64,000 nucleotides of DNA. Source: Streptomyces iranensis. Its GTDB lineage: Bacteria; Actinomycetota; Actinomycetes; Streptomycetales; Streptomycetaceae. Under the pieces are notes generated by a model that was not told the origin of the DNA, did no database searches, and was given only the letters and a program-made list of their open reading frames with translations. Position 1 is the first letter of the stretch. Each line of letters starts with the position of its first letter. The translations under genes and the position numbers were made by a program. The DNA lies in the NCBI RefSeq assembly GCF_017874715.1, contig NZ_JAGGLR010000036.1, positions 21,906-85,905 of the forward strand, read 5' to 3'. Positions 1-8,390 of this stretch are shown piece by piece.

Positions 1-1
1 C

Positions 2-2827
2 CGGGCCCAATACGCGGCCGACGCCTCCAACTACCGCCAGGTCCCCCTGGCGGTGGTCTTCCCCCGCGAGCGGCGGCACGTGCTCAACACGATCGCCGTC
101 TGCCGCCGCCTGGGTGTGCCGATCACCTCGCGCGGCGCGGGCACCAGCACCTCGGGGCAGGCCATCGGCTCCGGCGTGGTCATGGACCTCTCCCGCTACT
201 TCAACCGCCTCCTCGCGCTGGACCCCGAGGCGGGCACGGCCACGGTGCGGCCCGGCATCGTCCTGGACGACCTGCAACGGGCCGCCGCCGAACACGGCCT
301 GCTCTTCGGCCCGGACCCTTCCACCCACAGCCGCTGCACCCTCGGCGGAATGATCGGCAACAACGCGTGCGGCTCACACTCCGTCGCCTGGGGGCGCACC
401 GCGGAGAACGTGCTGGAGCTCGAAGTGGTCACCTATCGCGGCACCGTGCTGCGGCTCGGTGAAATGACGCAGGGAGAGATCGACGCGGCCATCGCCGTCG
501 GCGACGACCGCGCCCACCTCATCGCATCCCTGCACCGCCTCGCCGAGCGGAATCTGGCAACCCTGCGCACCCGGCTGGGCCGGTTCCCCCGCCAGGTCTC
601 CGGCTACGCGCTCGAACACCTGCTGCCGGAGCGGCGCTTCAACCTCGCGCGGGCCCTGGTCGGCAGCGAGGGCACACTCGCCGTCATCCTCTCCGCCACC
701 GTCCGCTTGGTGTCGCCTCCTCCCGCACGAGCCCTGGTGGTGCTCGGCTACCGCGACGCATGCGCGGCAGCCGACGCCGTACCCGGCCTCCTGGGACACC
801 GCCTCCTGGCGCTGGAAGGGCTCGACCAGGCCCTGACCGACATCGTCACCCGCACCGAGACCCGCCGGACGATCGACACCCTGCCCGAGGCGCGGGCCTG
901 GCTCTTCGCGGAACTCGGTGGCGAGGAGGAGCAACTGCCCAGGCGTGCCGAGGAACTTGTCGCGGCGGCCGGGCAGACCGCGGGCTTCACCGGCGGCGAG
1001 ATCGTCACCGACCCGGTGCGCGCCCGGCGGCTGTGGCGGATCCGGGAGGACGGAGCCGGGCTGGCCACCCGTCTGCCCGACGGATCGGAGGCGTGGCCCG
1101 GCTGGGAGGACGCCGCCGTCCCTCCCGAGCGACTGGGCTCATATCTCCGGCAGCTCACCGAACTGCTCGCGCGACACCATCTGCGGGGAGCCGTCTACGG
1201 GCACTTCGGGGAGGGCTGTCTGCACGTACGGATCAACTTCGACTTCACCACCGAACACGGGACCGCCGGCTTCCGTGCCTTCGTCACCGAAGCCGCCGCA
1301 CTCGTCGCCGCACACGGTGGCTCCCTCTCCGGAGAGCACGGCGACGGCCAGGCGCGCTCCGAGCTGCTGCCGCTGATGTACGGCCCGGCCGTCATGGCCC
1401 TGTTTCAGCAGTTCAAGGACGTCTGGGACCCCGACAACGGCCTGAACCCCGGAATGATCGTCGACCCGCTGCCCGTCGACGGCAATCTGCGGGTCAGCCC
1501 CCACCGCACCCCCCTGCCCCTGACCACCGTCCTTCCCTTCCACGCCGACGACGGCGACTTCGCCAAGGCCACCCGCCGGTGTGTCGGCGTCGGCAAATGC
1601 CGTACGGCCGCTCCACGCGGCGACGTCATGTGCCCCAGCTACCGCGTCACCCTCGACGAGAAGGACTCCACCCGCGGCCGTGCCCGCCTGCTGTACGAAA
1701 TGACGCAGGGCGAGGTCATCACCGACGGCTGGCGGTCCACCGAAGTGCGGGACGCGCTCGATCTGTGTCTGTCGTGCAAGGGGTGCAGTGCCGACTGCCC
1801 GGTCGGCGTGGACGTGGCCACGTACAAGTCGGAGTTCCTGCACCACCACTACCGGCGACGGATCAGGCCCGCCTCCCACTACTCCATGGGCTGGCTGCCC
1901 CTGCTGTCCCGTGTCGCCGCCCGGATGCCCCGGCTGGTCAACGCCCTCACGGCGTCCCGCCTCGCACCGGCGATCAAGCGACTGGGAGGCATCGCCGCCG
2001 AGCGCGAGGTGCCCCGCTTCGCCGACCGGACCTTTCTGGCCTGGTTCCGCGCGCGCACCCCTGGGGGCGACGGACACCGTGGCCCCGTCGTGCTGTGGGT
2101 GGACTCCTTCAACAACCACTTCACACCCGACGTCCTGAAGGCGGGCGTGGCGGTTCTCGAACACGCCGGATATCGGGTCCACGTCCCGCCCGGCACCCAG
2201 TGCTGCGGCCTGACCTGGATCACCACCGGACAGCTGGGCATCGCCCGCCGTATCGCCCGCCGCACCGCCACCGCGCTCGCACCGGCCGTACGCGCGGGCA
2301 TGCCGGTCGTGGGCCTGGAGCCGAGCTGTACCGCGGCGCTGAAAACCGATCTGCCCGAGCTCCTGGACGGTGACACCGACGCACGCGCGCTCGCCCGGTC
2401 CACCCTCACCCTCGCCGAACTCCTCGTCCATCACACGGTGGGCTGGCGGCCGCCGCACATCGACACCCGCTCCATCAGTCAGACCCACTGCCACCAGCAC
2501 GCCACCAGCGGCTTCAGCGCCGACAGCGCACTCCTGGACGCCATGGGCGTCGACAACAGCGTGCTGAACTCGGGCTGCTGCGGCCTGGCCGGAAACTTCG
2601 GCTTCGAACGTGGCCACTACGACGTGTCCGTGGCGGCCGGTGAACAGATCCTGCTGCCCGCCGTCCGAGCCGCCGCACCGGACACCGTCGTCCTCGCGGA
2701 CGGCTTCAGCTGCCGCACCCAGATCACCCAGCGGACCGACCGCGCGGGCACCCACCTCGCCGAACTCATCGCCCGTGCTTTGCGCCATCAGCCCTTCTCC
2801 TCAGCAGACAAGGAACCCGCACCGTGA
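2..2827 (+). CDS. FAD-binding and (Fe-S)-binding oxidoreductase (GlcD-GlpC fusion), 5' end cut by window edge
   Basis: Membrane-associated or soluble 2-hydroxyacid dehydrogenase of the fused FAD/iron-sulfur type (D-lactate or D-2-hydroxyglutarate dehydrogenase-like, YdiJ/Dld family). The reading frame is open to the first base and encodes AADASNYRQVPLAVVFPR before the first GTG at 53, so the true start lies outside. A PCMH-type FAD domain (GAGTSTSGQAIGSG) is followed by the FAD-oxidase C-terminal domain, then two ferredoxin-like cysteine clusters near bases 1580-1650 and 1765-1805 (CLSCKGCSADCPVG), then two CCG heterodisulfide-reductase-like motifs (CCGLTW near 2200; CCGLAGNFGFE near 2575). 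The stop overlaps the next gene by four bases (GTGA), so the two are translationally coupled. Substrate is not readable; D-2-hydroxyglutarate would make 2-oxoglutarate, which fits the coupled glutamate-type dehydrogenase, but that is inference. Confidence 0.9.
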   Translation, partial: RAQYAADASNYRQVPLAVVFPRERRHVLNTIAVCRRLGVPITSRGAGTSTSGQAIGSGVVMDLSRYFNRLLALDPEAGTATVRPGIVLDDLQRAAAEHGLLFGPDPSTHSRCTLGGMIGNNACGSHSVAWGRTAENVLELEVVTYRGTVLRLGEMTQGEIDAAIAVGDDRAHLIASLHRLAERNLATLRTRLGRFPRQVSGYALEHLLPERRFNLARALVGSEGTLAVILSATVRLVSPPPARALVVLGYRDACAAADAVPGLLGHRLLALEGLDQALTDIVTRTETRRTIDTLPEARAWLFAELGGEEEQLPRRAEELVAAAGQTAGFTGGEIVTDPVRARRLWRIREDGAGLATRLPDGSEAWPGWEDAAVPPERLGSYLRQLTELLARHHLRGAVYGHFGEGCLHVRINFDFTTEHGTAGFRAFVTEAAALVAAHGGSLSGEHGDGQARSELLPLMYGPAVMALFQQFKDVWDPDNGLNPGMIVDPLPVDGNLRVSPHRTPLPLTTVLPFHADDGDFAKATRRCVGVGKCRTAAPRGDVMCPSYRVTLDEKDSTRGRARLLYEMTQGEVITDGWRSTEVRDALDLCLSCKGCSADCPVGVDVATYKSEFLHHHYRRRIRPASHYSMGWLPLLSRVAARMPRLVNALTASRLAPAIKRLGGIAAEREVPRFADRTFLAWFRARTPGGDGHRGPVVLWVDSFNNHFTPDVLKAGVAVLEHAGYRVHVPPGTQCCGLTWITTGQLGIARRIARRTATALAPAVRAGMPVVGLEPSCTAALKTDLPELLDGDTDARALARSTLTLAELLVHHTVGWRPPHIDTRSISQTHCHQHATSGFSADSALLDAMGVDNSVLNSGCCGLAGNFGFERGHYDVSVAAGEQILLPAVRAAAPDTVVLADGFSCRTQITQRTDRAGTHLAELIARALRHQPFSSADKEPAP

Positions 2828-3969
2828 CTGACGCACTGTCGCTGATCGACGACTGGGGACCCGAGAAGATCGTCGTCGTCTCCCACCGGCGCACCGGCAT
2901 GAAGGGCGTCCTGGTCATCGACAACACCGCCCGTGGCATCGGCAAGGGCGGCACCCGGATGAGCCCGACCGTCTCCGTCGGTGAGGTCGCCAGGCTGGCC
3001 CGCGTCATGACATGGAAGTGGGCCGGCGTCGACCTCTTCTACGGCGGCGCGAAAGCGGGAATCGTCGCCGACCCGGCATCCCCCGACAAGGAAGCGATCC
3101 TGCGCGCCTTCGCCCGCGCCCTGTCCAACGAGGTGCCCCGCGAATACGTCATGGGCCTCGACATGGGCCTGACCGAGAACGACGCGGCCATCGTCCAGGA
3201 CGAGCTCGGCGACCGCGGCGCGGCCGTCGGCACCCCGGGCCACCTCGGGGGAGTGGCCTACGACGAGCTCGGCGTCACCGGCTACGGAGTGGCCGAGGCC
3301 GCCGACGCGGCCGCTCAGCACCTCCGGCTGCCCCTCGGCGGCGCCCGGGTCGCCATCCAGGGGTTCGGAGCCGTCGGCCACGCCGCCGCCGTGCGGTTCG
3401 CCGAACTCGGCGCCACCGTCGTCGCCGTCTCCACCGCCAAGGGAGCCCTCCACGATCCCGCCGGACTGGACGTGCCCGCGCTGCGGACCGCGCGGGAAGA
3501 GCACGGCGACGACTTCGTCACCCGCCACCACCAGGGCATCGCCGTACCACCCGGCCAGGAACTCACCGTCGACTGCGACATCCTCGTCCCGGCCGCCCTC
3601 CAGGACGTCATCGACGAGACGATCGCCCACCGGATCAAGGCCAAGCTGGTCGTGGAAGGCGCCAATCTGCCCACTTCGCCGCAGGCGCAGTCCATCCTCG
3701 CGGAACGTGGCATCTCCCTCCTGCCCGACTTCGTGGCCAACGCCGGTGGCGTCGTCGCCGCCGCCTTCGCCATGGACGCCCGCTACTCCGGATTCCGGCC
3801 CGAGACCTCCACCATCTTCGAGACGATCTCCAAGCGGCTGCGCGCCAACGCCGTCACGGTTCTCGAAGAGGCCCAGCGCCGCGCCACCACTCCGCATATC
3901 GCCGGGCGCGGGCTCGCCGAGGAACGCGTCCGCGCCGCCATGCGCAGCAAGGGCCGCCTCGGCTCCTGA
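2824..3969 (+). CDS. Glu/Leu/Phe/Val dehydrogenase
   Basis: NAD(P)-dependent oxidative deaminase of the Glu/Leu/Phe/Val family (381 aa, close to leucine dehydrogenases in length). It interconverts an amino acid and its 2-oxo acid with release of ammonia. The N-terminal dimerisation/catalytic domain carries the glycine-rich substrate loop GKGGTRMSPTVS and the lysine region DLFYGGAKAGI; a Rossmann domain follows with GFGAVGHAAA near residues 180-190, and the late motif LPDFVANAGGVV is the family's Asn-Ala-Gly-Gly signature. GTG start overlaps the stop of the upstream FAD/Fe-S dehydrogenase, so the two form an operon, probably joining 2-hydroxyacid oxidation to amino-acid/oxoacid exchange. Whether glutamate or a branched amino acid is the substrate cannot be told. 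Confidence 0.9.
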   Translation: MTDALSLIDDWGPEKIVVVSHRRTGMKGVLVIDNTARGIGKGGTRMSPTVSVGEVARLARVMTWKWAGVDLFYGGAKAGIVADPASPDKEAILRAFARALSNEVPREYVMGLDMGLTENDAAIVQDELGDRGAAVGTPGHLGGVAYDELGVTGYGVAEAADAAAQHLRLPLGGARVAIQGFGAVGHAAAVRFAELGATVVAVSTAKGALHDPAGLDVPALRTAREEHGDDFVTRHHQGIAVPPGQELTVDCDILVPAALQDVIDETIAHRIKAKLVVEGANLPTSPQAQSILAERGISLLPDFVANAGGVVAAAFAMDARYSGFRPETSTIFETISKRLRANAVTVLEEAQRRATTPHIAGRGLAEERVRAAMRSKGRLGS

Positions 3970-4027
3970 TCGTTGTGTCACCTGCCAGGCAGGTGACGGT
4001 GGCGGCCGCCCAGGCATCAGCTCGACG

Positions 4028-4138
4028 TATCGGGGTGCCATTCAGGCCGCGGCCGAGTCCCTGGGCGTCACGCCCTCCCAGGTCGGCCTCGCCTGGCTGC
4101 TGCACCACGCCCCGGTCCTGGTGGACGTCACATCGTGA
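4028..4138 (+). pseudogene. aldo/keto reductase C-terminal remnant
   Basis: About 36 codons that read AAAESLGVTPSQVGLAWLLH and then HAPVLVDVTS before a stop, which is the C-terminal helix and strand of aldo/keto reductases (usual form: SLGVTPAQVALAWLL...SPVLVPIPGTSS). The other ~250 residues of the enzyme are absent, and the stop replaces the PGTS motif. It lies just downstream of the dehydrogenase operon with no start codon of its own. It is a relic, related in type to the larger reductase relic at 8.4-8.9 kb. Confidence 0.65.
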
Positions 4139-4216
4139 CGTCCGGTCGGCCGCCGTGCGAGTCTCCGGGCAGAACGCCAGGGCCCGGGTTCACCATCGCT
4201 CACCGAGCCGCCGGGG

Positions 4217-4834
4217 TCAGAGGCTGGTGAGCAGGTCGTCGAGTGGCGCGGGTACGCGGTCGTTGTCCAGGGCCTCGACGAGGACGCGGCCGTAGTGGAT
4301 CTTCCGCCCCTTCTTCGTACCGAGGAAGCGCCGCAACTGCTGCTGTGAGGTGCGGCCCTGCTGAGCGGGCTGGCGCAGGAAGGTCTGCAGGGCGCGCAGG
4401 TCGCCCTCCACCCGAACGAGCTCCGCCACCTGCGTCACACCCAGGGCGCGGATGAGCTCGTCCTCCAGATCCGCCGCACAGACGAAGAACTCCTGCCGCG
4501 CCGCGCCGGCCCGCTCCAGACCGCGGGTGTAGAAGCGGCGCTCCGCCTCATCGCACAATCCGGTGAGGCGGAGGCCCAGGCCGGGCGGCCCGAGGAGATG
4601 GGCGAAGCGTCCGACGCTCATGGCACCGCCCATCGGCAGGACACAGACCCCTTCGGCCGCCAGGTCCCGGCCGCGGCGCGCGGCGAGCGCGCTGACGGCC
4701 GCGGCGTCGCTCGGCCCTTCGAGCAGGACGACTGCTCGGACGGGCAGCCGCGCGGCCAGCTCGCGCGCGGGGCCGTCGGGGCCACCGGCCGCCCACGCGG
4801 TGACCGCTTCCTGGAACGCCCCCATGTCAGCCAT
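4217..4834 (-). CDS. TOPRIM-domain protein (OLD-family-like ATP-dependent endonuclease type)
   Basis: A 205-aa protein with a TOPRIM fold: the acidic strand VVLLEGPSDAAAVSALA near residues 34-51 carries the conserved Glu, and TGLCDEAE near 90-97 the DxE-like pair, the metal-binding residues of OLD nucleases, topoisomerases and primases. The AAA/ABC ATPase half found in full OLD nucleases is missing, so this is the stand-alone TOPRIM form common in streptomycetes and often labelled ATP-dependent endonuclease. ATG start at 4834. It is alone on the minus strand between two remnants; its role (DNA repair or phage defence) is inferred only from family. Confidence 0.75.
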   Translation of the reverse strand: MADMGAFQEAVTAWAAGGPDGPARELAARLPVRAVVLLEGPSDAAAVSALAARRGRDLAAEGVCVLPMGGAMSVGRFAHLLGPPGLGLRLTGLCDEAERRFYTRGLERAGAARQEFFVCAADLEDELIRALGVTQVAELVRVEGDLRALQTFLRQPAQQGRTSQQQLRRFLGTKKGRKIHYGRVLVEALDNDRVPAPLDDLLTSL

Positions 4835-5009
4835 GAGACGAGTCTCCGGCCCTTCCGGCCGCCACGCCAGAGAATTTCACCCTCCCGGAGTCCCGGAGTC
4901 CCGAAGTCCCGGAATCAGCTCAGTGGCTCCGCCCCGGTCGCAGCGCTCGGACGCGTCTGTCCAGGATGTCCTCGAGAACGGCATGGGACGTGGCGGAGCT
5001 CAGCCGCGG

Positions 5010-5520
5010 GAAGCCGTCGGCGTCCGGGCCGAAGGGGCTGCCACCGTCGAGCGGGTCTACTCGGCGGAGGAGCAGCGGCCGGCGGCGAAGAACGAACGCG
5101 ACACCGCCGTCGCCGCCGCCGAGAAGTTGCGCGCCGCCGGTCTGCCCGTCGCGACCGTCAGCGTCGGCTCGACGCCCACCGCGCACGCCGCCGAGGACCT
5201 CACCGGCGTCACCGAACTGCGCGTCGGCAACTAAGTGTTCTTCGATCTGGTGATGGCCGGTCTCGGGGTGTGCCGGAGATGTCCCGCGTCCGCGGTACGG
5301 CGGCCCAGCCCCAGGACCAGGGGTACGGCCTGGTCACCGACCTGGCGGGGCGCCCGATCGCCGGCCGGTCGGGAGCGCCGCGAGCCAGGAGCACGGCACC
5401 GCCACCGCCCGCGACGGCGCCACCCTGCCGAACCTGCCCATCGGGACCCGCCTGCGCATCCTGCCGAACCACGCCTGCGGCTCAGCCGCGATCCGGACCA
5501 TGGGCGATTACGTCCCGCTG
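5010..5520 (+). pseudogene. D-threonine aldolase / DSD1-like PLP enzyme, broken remnant
   Basis: Homology to the C-terminal half of the D-threonine aldolase/D-serine dehydratase family is spread over three frames. The first part reads AAAEKLRAAGLPVATVSVGS then TPTAHAAEDLTGVTELRVGN and meets a TAA at 5232-5234 exactly where the family has YVFFDLVM; VFFDLVMAGLGVC continues in the same frame. RGTAAQPQDQGYGLVTDLAG follows in a second frame and SQEHGTATARDGATLPNLP, then RLRILPNHAC (metal-binding His/Cys), in a third. So one nonsense change and at least two frameshifts are visible, and the N-terminal PLP-lysine half is not recognisable. Non-functional; the left boundary is approximate. Confidence 0.7.
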
Positions 5521-5555
5521 AGGACCCTTCCCCGGGATACTGGGAAAGGGCCCTC
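5520..5555. terminator. imperfect hairpin between converging units
   Basis: Inverted repeat GAGGACCCTTCCC ... GGGAAAGGGCCCTC with an ~9-base loop, one mismatch and one bulge. It sits 44 bases beyond the stop of lsr2 (minus strand) and at the end of the broken aldolase on the plus strand. No U-tract is visible, as is usual in high-GC actinomycetes. Confidence 0.5.
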
Positions 5556-5598
5556 GCCAGGTGTCTGGGATCTGAGTCCCCTGGAAGGAGGGCGCCTC

Positions 5599-5955
5599 TC
5601 AGTTGGCTTTCGCGTATGCCTCACGGACGGTCGCCGGAACGCGGCCGCGGTCGCTGACCTCGTAGCCGTTCTCCTTGGCCCAGGCCCGGATTTCGGCAGT
5701 GTCCTGGCCTCCCACCGGTGTTGTGGACCGGCGTTTCCCCCTGGCGGCAGCGCCGTTTGTGACGCTCCCACGTACGCGACGAGCGCCCTTGGCGTTCAGG
5801 TAGGGGCTCAAGGCCTCCAAGAGCTGGTCGTAGTTCTGGGATGACAGGTCAAGCTCAACCCCAGCTCCGTCGATCAGGACGGTGTGGGTGCTGATCTCTT
5901 CTGATTCCTCACCAGTGAGATCATCTACGTACGTGGTGACTACTTTCTGGGCCAT
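5599..5955 (-). CDS. lsr2: Lsr2 nucleoid-associated protein
   Basis: H-NS-like xenogeneic silencer that bridges AT-rich DNA. The 118-residue protein starts MAQKVVTTYVDDLTGEE, the typical Lsr2 N-terminus with the dimerisation strands, and ends with the DNA-binding domain: AEIRAWAKENGYEVSDRGR with the minor-groove hook RGR at residues 103-105, then VPATVREAYAKA. The open frame runs another 35 codons upstream, but the ATG at 5955 is the family start. The linker (RGSVTNGAAARGKRRSTTPV) is short and basic. It is flanked by remnants and by an unusually AT-richer stretch (5956-6472), the sort of DNA Lsr2 binds. Confidence 0.93.
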   Translation of the reverse strand: MAQKVVTTYVDDLTGEESEEISTHTVLIDGAGVELDLSSQNYDQLLEALSPYLNAKGARRVRGSVTNGAAARGKRRSTTPVGGQDTAEIRAWAKENGYEVSDRGRVPATVREAYAKAN

Positions 5956-6445
5956 GCTCAGGATGATAAACCAACGAGTCCTTGGTGTGAATGAAACCCC
6001 TGATGGACCAGAACCAGGGACTCCACCTGCACCTGCTGCTAAGTGGCCCAGATGCCCCATTCGCCAACAACGCCGCCGACGAACGCCTCGTCATGGGGGG
6101 CGACTTAGGTGGGCTTATCCAAATACAGTCACCCGTGTATCCGTCAAGGTAGGTGCTAGGCGGTGGGTGACTCTCGAACCAAAGGTCGATCATCCAGCGA
6201 TAGATGCCACGTAGCACCGGCAGCCTCCAGGTAGCCCATTTCGAGCTGTCGTTCTGCCAGAAGTGCCCGGTGCCGCACATGGGCCGCCGATATACGTCGT
6301 ATCGCAACTGATCCGACTGCATCACAGAGATTGTGCCCGAGACATCGCCAAGTTCATAGCGAACTTGACCGACGTGATAATTGAGGGAGGACGGATCGTC
6401 ATCGGACGGCGGGTGACGCGAAAAATCTGGAGCGTCGCACATCAC
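5921..6445 (-). CDS. possible hypothetical protein in lower-GC DNA
   Basis: A 174-codon minus-strand frame not recognised as any family. Its first ~115 residues look protein-like (tryptophan- and tyrosine-rich: YVYR-type and WRLPVLRGIYRWMIDLWFE segments) but its third codon positions are only moderately GC-rich, unlike the neighbouring genes. The last ~55 residues overlap the 5' end of lsr2 and look like read-through, so a frameshift or a false stop is possible. No clear ribosome site. It could be a recently acquired gene, a decayed gene or chance. The rest of 5956-6472 shows no other gene. Confidence 0.3.
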   Translation of the reverse strand: MMCDAPDFSRHPPSDDDPSSLNYHVGQVRYELGDVSGTISVMQSDQLRYDVYRRPMCGTGHFWQNDSSKWATWRLPVLRGIYRWMIDLWFESHPPPSTYLDGYTGDCIWISPPKSPPMTRRSSAALLANGASGPLSSRCRWSPWFWSIRGFIHTKDSLVYHPEHGPESSHHVRR

Positions 6446-6472
6446 ATCGAATCATGCCCATGGCGGCATCGG

Positions 6473-6664
6473 TCACCTCAGGACATGGGTCATCTCACCA
6501 ATGCCGTCAATGCTTGTGCGGACCTGATCGCCGGGGGCGAGGTAACGGGCCGGGGTCCGTCCCGTGCCGACCCCGGCCGGAGTACCGGTGAAGACCAGAT
6601 CTCCCGGGCAGAGGGTGCACACCGAGGAAATCCGCTCGATGAGGACCGGCACGGGCATGATCAT
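6473..6664 (-). pseudogene. fumarylacetoacetate hydrolase-family C-terminal fragment
   Basis: Sixty-three codons reading MIMPVPVLIERISSVCTLCP, GDLVFTGTPAGVGTGRTPAR, YLAPGDQVRTSIDGIGEM and a stop. GDLVFTGTPAGVG is the hallmark C-terminal motif of FAH-family hydrolases/isomerases of aromatic catabolism. The first ~200 residues, with the metal-binding Glu/Asp residues, are missing; upstream it runs straight into the Old Yellow Enzyme gene. Probably the surviving tail of a gene that once followed that oxidoreductase. Confidence 0.7.
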
Positions 6665-6693
6665 CCTGGCCGGCGTGCGCAGGGGCCGGGTGC

Positions 6694-7758
6694 TCAGCTG
6701 GTCAGGTAGGGGTAGTCGAGGTAGCCCTTGTCGGTGCCACCGTAGTAGGTGGTCTGGTCGGGTGTGTTGAACGGCCCGCCCGCCCGCAGACGTGCGGGCA
6801 GATCCGGGTTGGCGAGGAACAGCGCGCCGAAGGACAGCATGTCGGCCGTGCCGTCCTCGATGAGCGCCAGCTCCCCCGCGCTGGTGAACCCGTCCGTCGC
6901 GGGGTTGAGGATGAGGGTTCCGGAGAACTCCTTGCGGAGGATGCTGGTCAGATCGCGTGAGTTCTCGACGATGTGCAGATAGGCCAGGCCGATCTCGCTC
7001 AGCCGGCGGACGAGATGGACGTACGTGGGCTCGGGGCCGGGCTCCTCTACTCCGTTGTAGCCCGTGCCGGGCGATATGCGGATTCCCGTGCGCCGTGCCC
7101 CGATGGCCTCGGACACGGCCGCGGCCACCTCCGCCGCGAACCGGACCCGGCCTTCCATGGAGCCGCCCCACTCATCGGTGCGCAGATTGGAGTTGGGGGC
7201 GAGGAACTGGTGGAGCAAGTAGCCGTAGGCGGCGTGCAGTTCGACTCCGTCGAACCCCGCTTCGATGGCGTTGCGCGCCGCCTGGGCGAAGTCCGCGATC
7301 GTCTCCCGCACTTCCTGGGAGGTCAGCTCGCGTGGGGTGGTGAAGTCCTTCATCCCGTCGAAGGTGAACAGTTGGCCGGGTGCGGCGATCGCCGACGGAG
7401 CGACCTGCACCAGTCCGTCGGGCAGGAGGCCGGGGTCGCCGACCCTGCCGACGTGCGAGATCTGGGCGAAGATCGTGCCGCCCTCGGCGTGCACCGCGTC
7501 GGTGACGCGGCGCCAGGCGGCGATCTGCTCGGCGCTGTGCAGCCCCGGCGTGCTGGGGAAGCCCTGGCCGACGACCGACGGCTGGGACCCCTCCGTGATG
7601 ATCAGACCGGCCGTGGCCCGCTGTGCGTAGTACGTCACCATCGAGTCGGTGGGCGTATTGCCGGGTCCGAAGGCGCGGGCGCGCCCCATTCCGGGCATGA
7701 CCACGCGGTTACGCAGGCGCAGCCCGGAAAGGTCGATCGGATCGAATGCTGTGGCCAC
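6694..7758 (-). CDS. Old Yellow Enzyme-family alkene reductase
   Basis: FMN- and NAD(P)H-dependent ene-reductase (354 aa, normal length). It reduces C=C bonds of enones, maleimides or nitro compounds. TIM-barrel landmarks in order: FDPIDLSGLRLRNRVVM at the N-terminus, ITEGSQPS, IFAQISHVGR (flavin-contacting), the signature GVELHAAYGYLLHQFL with the substrate His, RTDEWGGSMEGR, and the C-terminal flavin loop LSFGALFLANPDLPARL. GTG at 7758 is chosen: it follows a CGGGAG ribosome site at normal spacing and begins VATAFDPIDL as in homologues; a frame open much further upstream runs through the operator region and into the divergent regulator. The gene is divergent from marR and likely controlled by it. 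Confidence 0.92.
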   Translation of the reverse strand: MATAFDPIDLSGLRLRNRVVMPGMGRARAFGPGNTPTDSMVTYYAQRATAGLIITEGSQPSVVGQGFPSTPGLHSAEQIAAWRRVTDAVHAEGGTIFAQISHVGRVGDPGLLPDGLVQVAPSAIAAPGQLFTFDGMKDFTTPRELTSQEVRETIADFAQAARNAIEAGFDGVELHAAYGYLLHQFLAPNSNLRTDEWGGSMEGRVRFAAEVAAAVSEAIGARRTGIRISPGTGYNGVEEPGPEPTYVHLVRRLSEIGLAYLHIVENSRDLTSILRKEFSGTLILNPATDGFTSAGELALIEDGTADMLSFGALFLANPDLPARLRAGGPFNTPDQTTYYGGTDKGYLDYPYLTS

Positions 7759-7801
7759 GACGGCTCCCGGGGATTGATGTGCATACGGACTGACGAGCGA
7801 G

Positions 7802-7876
7802 TTCATTGGTCGACCAACGAATTCACCGGGGGCCACCATAACCCATTCGTTGGGTGGCCAATGATTGGCCGACCAC
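7802..7876. promoter_or_regulatory. three TTGG-N4-CCAA operator palindromes between the ene-reductase and marR
   Basis: The 133-bp divergent region holds a perfect 12-bp palindrome TTGGTCGACCAA (7806-7817) inside a 20-bp near-palindrome (7802-7821), a second copy TTGGGTGGCCAA (7850-7861) and a third, TTGGCCGACCAC (7865-7876), which ends 15 bases before the marR ATG. Placement between a MarR gene and its divergent flavoenzyme is the normal layout of a MarR autoregulated operator. Confidence 0.75.
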
Positions 7877-7891
7877 GATAGCCTTGTCCGC

Positions 7892-8362
7892 ATGACCTCA
7901 GAGCCCACGCGGACCGAGGCGACGGAGGCCGGAGACGACGGCCCCGTCAGCCAGACCCTGGCCCGCGTTTCCCGCTTGCACCGCCTCTCCGGCGGCAAGC
8001 TGCTGCGTCCCACCGGCCTCTGTTCCGGCCAGGAATTCCTGATGATGACCTTGTGGAGGGAGGGGTCGGTCCGCCAGTCGGAGTTGGCGAAGACGCTCGA
8101 CCTGGACCCGTCGACCGTGACTCTGATGCTGCGACGGTTGGAGCAGGGCGGACATGTCGTCCGCACGCGCGATCCACAGGACCGGCGCGTCATGCTCGTC
8201 CGGGCCTCGGCGGAGAGCTATGCCCTGCGGCCCAAGGTGGCGCAGGTTTGGGCGCAGCTGGAGGAGCACACCTTGGACGGGCTCGACGACGAAGAACGCG
8301 AGGCGTTCGCCAGGATCCTTTCGAAGATCGAAAAAAACCTGAGTTCCACCGACGACGGCTGA
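7892..8362 (+). CDS. MarR-family transcriptional regulator
   Basis: Winged-helix repressor of 156 aa. The recognition region is SVRQSELAKTLDLDPSTVTL followed by MLRRLEQGGHVVRTRDPQDR, where DPQDRR is the wing with the family's DxRxxR motif. The ATG at 7892 is chosen rather than an upstream TTG because the third operator copy overlaps the longer form. Divergent from the ene-reductase; it probably represses both genes and is released by an electrophilic or aromatic ligand. Confidence 0.9.
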   Translation: MTSEPTRTEATEAGDDGPVSQTLARVSRLHRLSGGKLLRPTGLCSGQEFLMMTLWREGSVRQSELAKTLDLDPSTVTLMLRRLEQGGHVVRTRDPQDRRVMLVRASAESYALRPKVAQVWAQLEEHTLDGLDDEEREAFARILSKIEKNLSSTDDG

Positions 8363-8390
8363 AGCGACTTCCCGCGTCTCCCGCGTCCCG

